Below are positions 63,828-64,000 of a stretch of DNA of 64,000 nt, piece after piece. The DNA comes from Deltaproteobacteria bacterium HGW-Deltaproteobacteria-6. Lineage in GTDB: Bacteria; Desulfobacterota; Syntrophia; Syntrophales; Smithellaceae. The stretch lies in NCBI GenBank assembly GCA_002840435.1, contig PHAT01000002.1:328696-392695 (forward strand), read 5' to 3'. Position 1 is the first letter of the stretch; each line of letters starts with the position of its first letter. A program made the translations under genes and the position numbers. The notes under the pieces were generated by a model, which did not search any database, was not told where the DNA came from, and saw nothing but the letters and a program-made list of their open reading frames with translations.

Positions 63828-64000
63828 ATGAGCAGAATTGGTGTTTTTGTTTGCCACTGCGGTTTAAATATAGCCAAGACGGTTCGGGTAAGTGAGCTGG
63901 CCCAGTTCGCGGCCACACTGCCGGATGTTGTTGTCGCGAAGGATTACAAGTTCATGTGTTCCACGCCCGGTCAGGAAATGATCGCCAATGATATCAAAGA
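63828..64000 (+). CDS. HdrA-like protein, N-terminal part (continues beyond the window)
   Basis: ATG at 63828 behind AAGGTAGGAGAGTGT; 57 residues visible. VFVCHCGLNIAKTVRVSELA is the HdrA N-terminal sequence that also begins the second HdrA unit of the fusion protein. With the HdrD-like gene before it this looks like an HdrDA-type unit. Truncated by the window edge, so its full domain make-up is unknown. Confidence 0.9.
   Translation, partial: MSRIGVFVCHCGLNIAKTVRVSELAQFAATLPDVVVAKDYKFMCSTPGQEMIANDIK

Overview
The window looks like chromosome of a strictly anaerobic, syntrophic-type deltaproteobacterium (Syntrophales, Syntrophus/Smithella-like; this placement is inferred from gene content, not from a marker-gene tree). 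It carries soluble Hdr/Flx electron-transfer proteins, several acyl-CoA and aromatic-acid type enzymes, a GTP-dependent PEP carboxykinase and three genes that only make sense if an in-frame UGA is read as selenocysteine.

Layout. 1-13.1 kb: acyl-CoA ligase; an inverted-repeat-rich gap; a TetR gene with a clear operator/promoter driving a QueG-like Fe-S protein; HrpB helicase; a DUF2784 membrane protein; a redox block (selenocysteine AhpD-like protein, ECF sigma factor, Cys-rich carboxymuconolactone-decarboxylase-like protein); Ada-AlkA fusion plus Ogt for alkylation repair; a large acyl-CoA dehydrogenase. 13-18.4 kb: BASS-type transporter, a DUF421 relic, a selenocysteine DsbA/FrnE-like oxidoreductase, PEP carboxykinase and a crotonase. 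18.4-23.7 kb: a MoxR/CbbQ-type ATPase with an oversized VWA protein containing about 19 repeats. 24.3-28.1 kb: exported SagB-like nitroreductase, iron alcohol dehydrogenase, SDR, glyoxalase-fold protein and a Trp/Arg-rich secreted protein. 28.1-34.1 kb: phenylacetate-CoA ligase and a complete liv-type ABC transporter. 34.4-42.7 kb: his genes (I, G, B, A), HinT, YqeY, DnaG and RpoD. 42.7-45 kb: tRNA with CAU anticodon, a tandem repeat, a zinc-ribbon coiled-coil protein, an RNase H-like protein and RNase P RNA. 45-52.7 kb: AtpZ-like protein, a Cache protein without an output domain, a solitary ATP synthase c subunit, a histidine kinase/NtrC-type regulator pair and EngB.

The most striking system is at 53.0-62.3 kb: a complete flx-hdr set (HdrA, MvhD/FlxD, FlxC-like, HdrC, HdrB, FlxB, FlxA). 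The HdrA is a 1475-residue tandem of two HdrA units with an NfnB/GltD-like flavoprotein inserted in the first. Such complexes are known or proposed to couple NAD(P)H, ferredoxin and thiol/disulfide (or another low-potential acceptor) by flavin-based electron bifurcation. MvhD here is a selenoprotein, and the FlxC-like gene appears to have lost an N-terminal segment through a frame-disrupting deletion. After a strong terminator, an HdrD-like gene and the start of another HdrA-like gene follow to the end of the window.

Other points deserving attention: the RpoD reading frame lacks the whole region 4.2 helix-turn-helix and ends in an unrelated acidic/basic tail; several palindromic repeat elements occupy the gene-free gaps. 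I see no CRISPR array, phage, transposase or plasmid gene.
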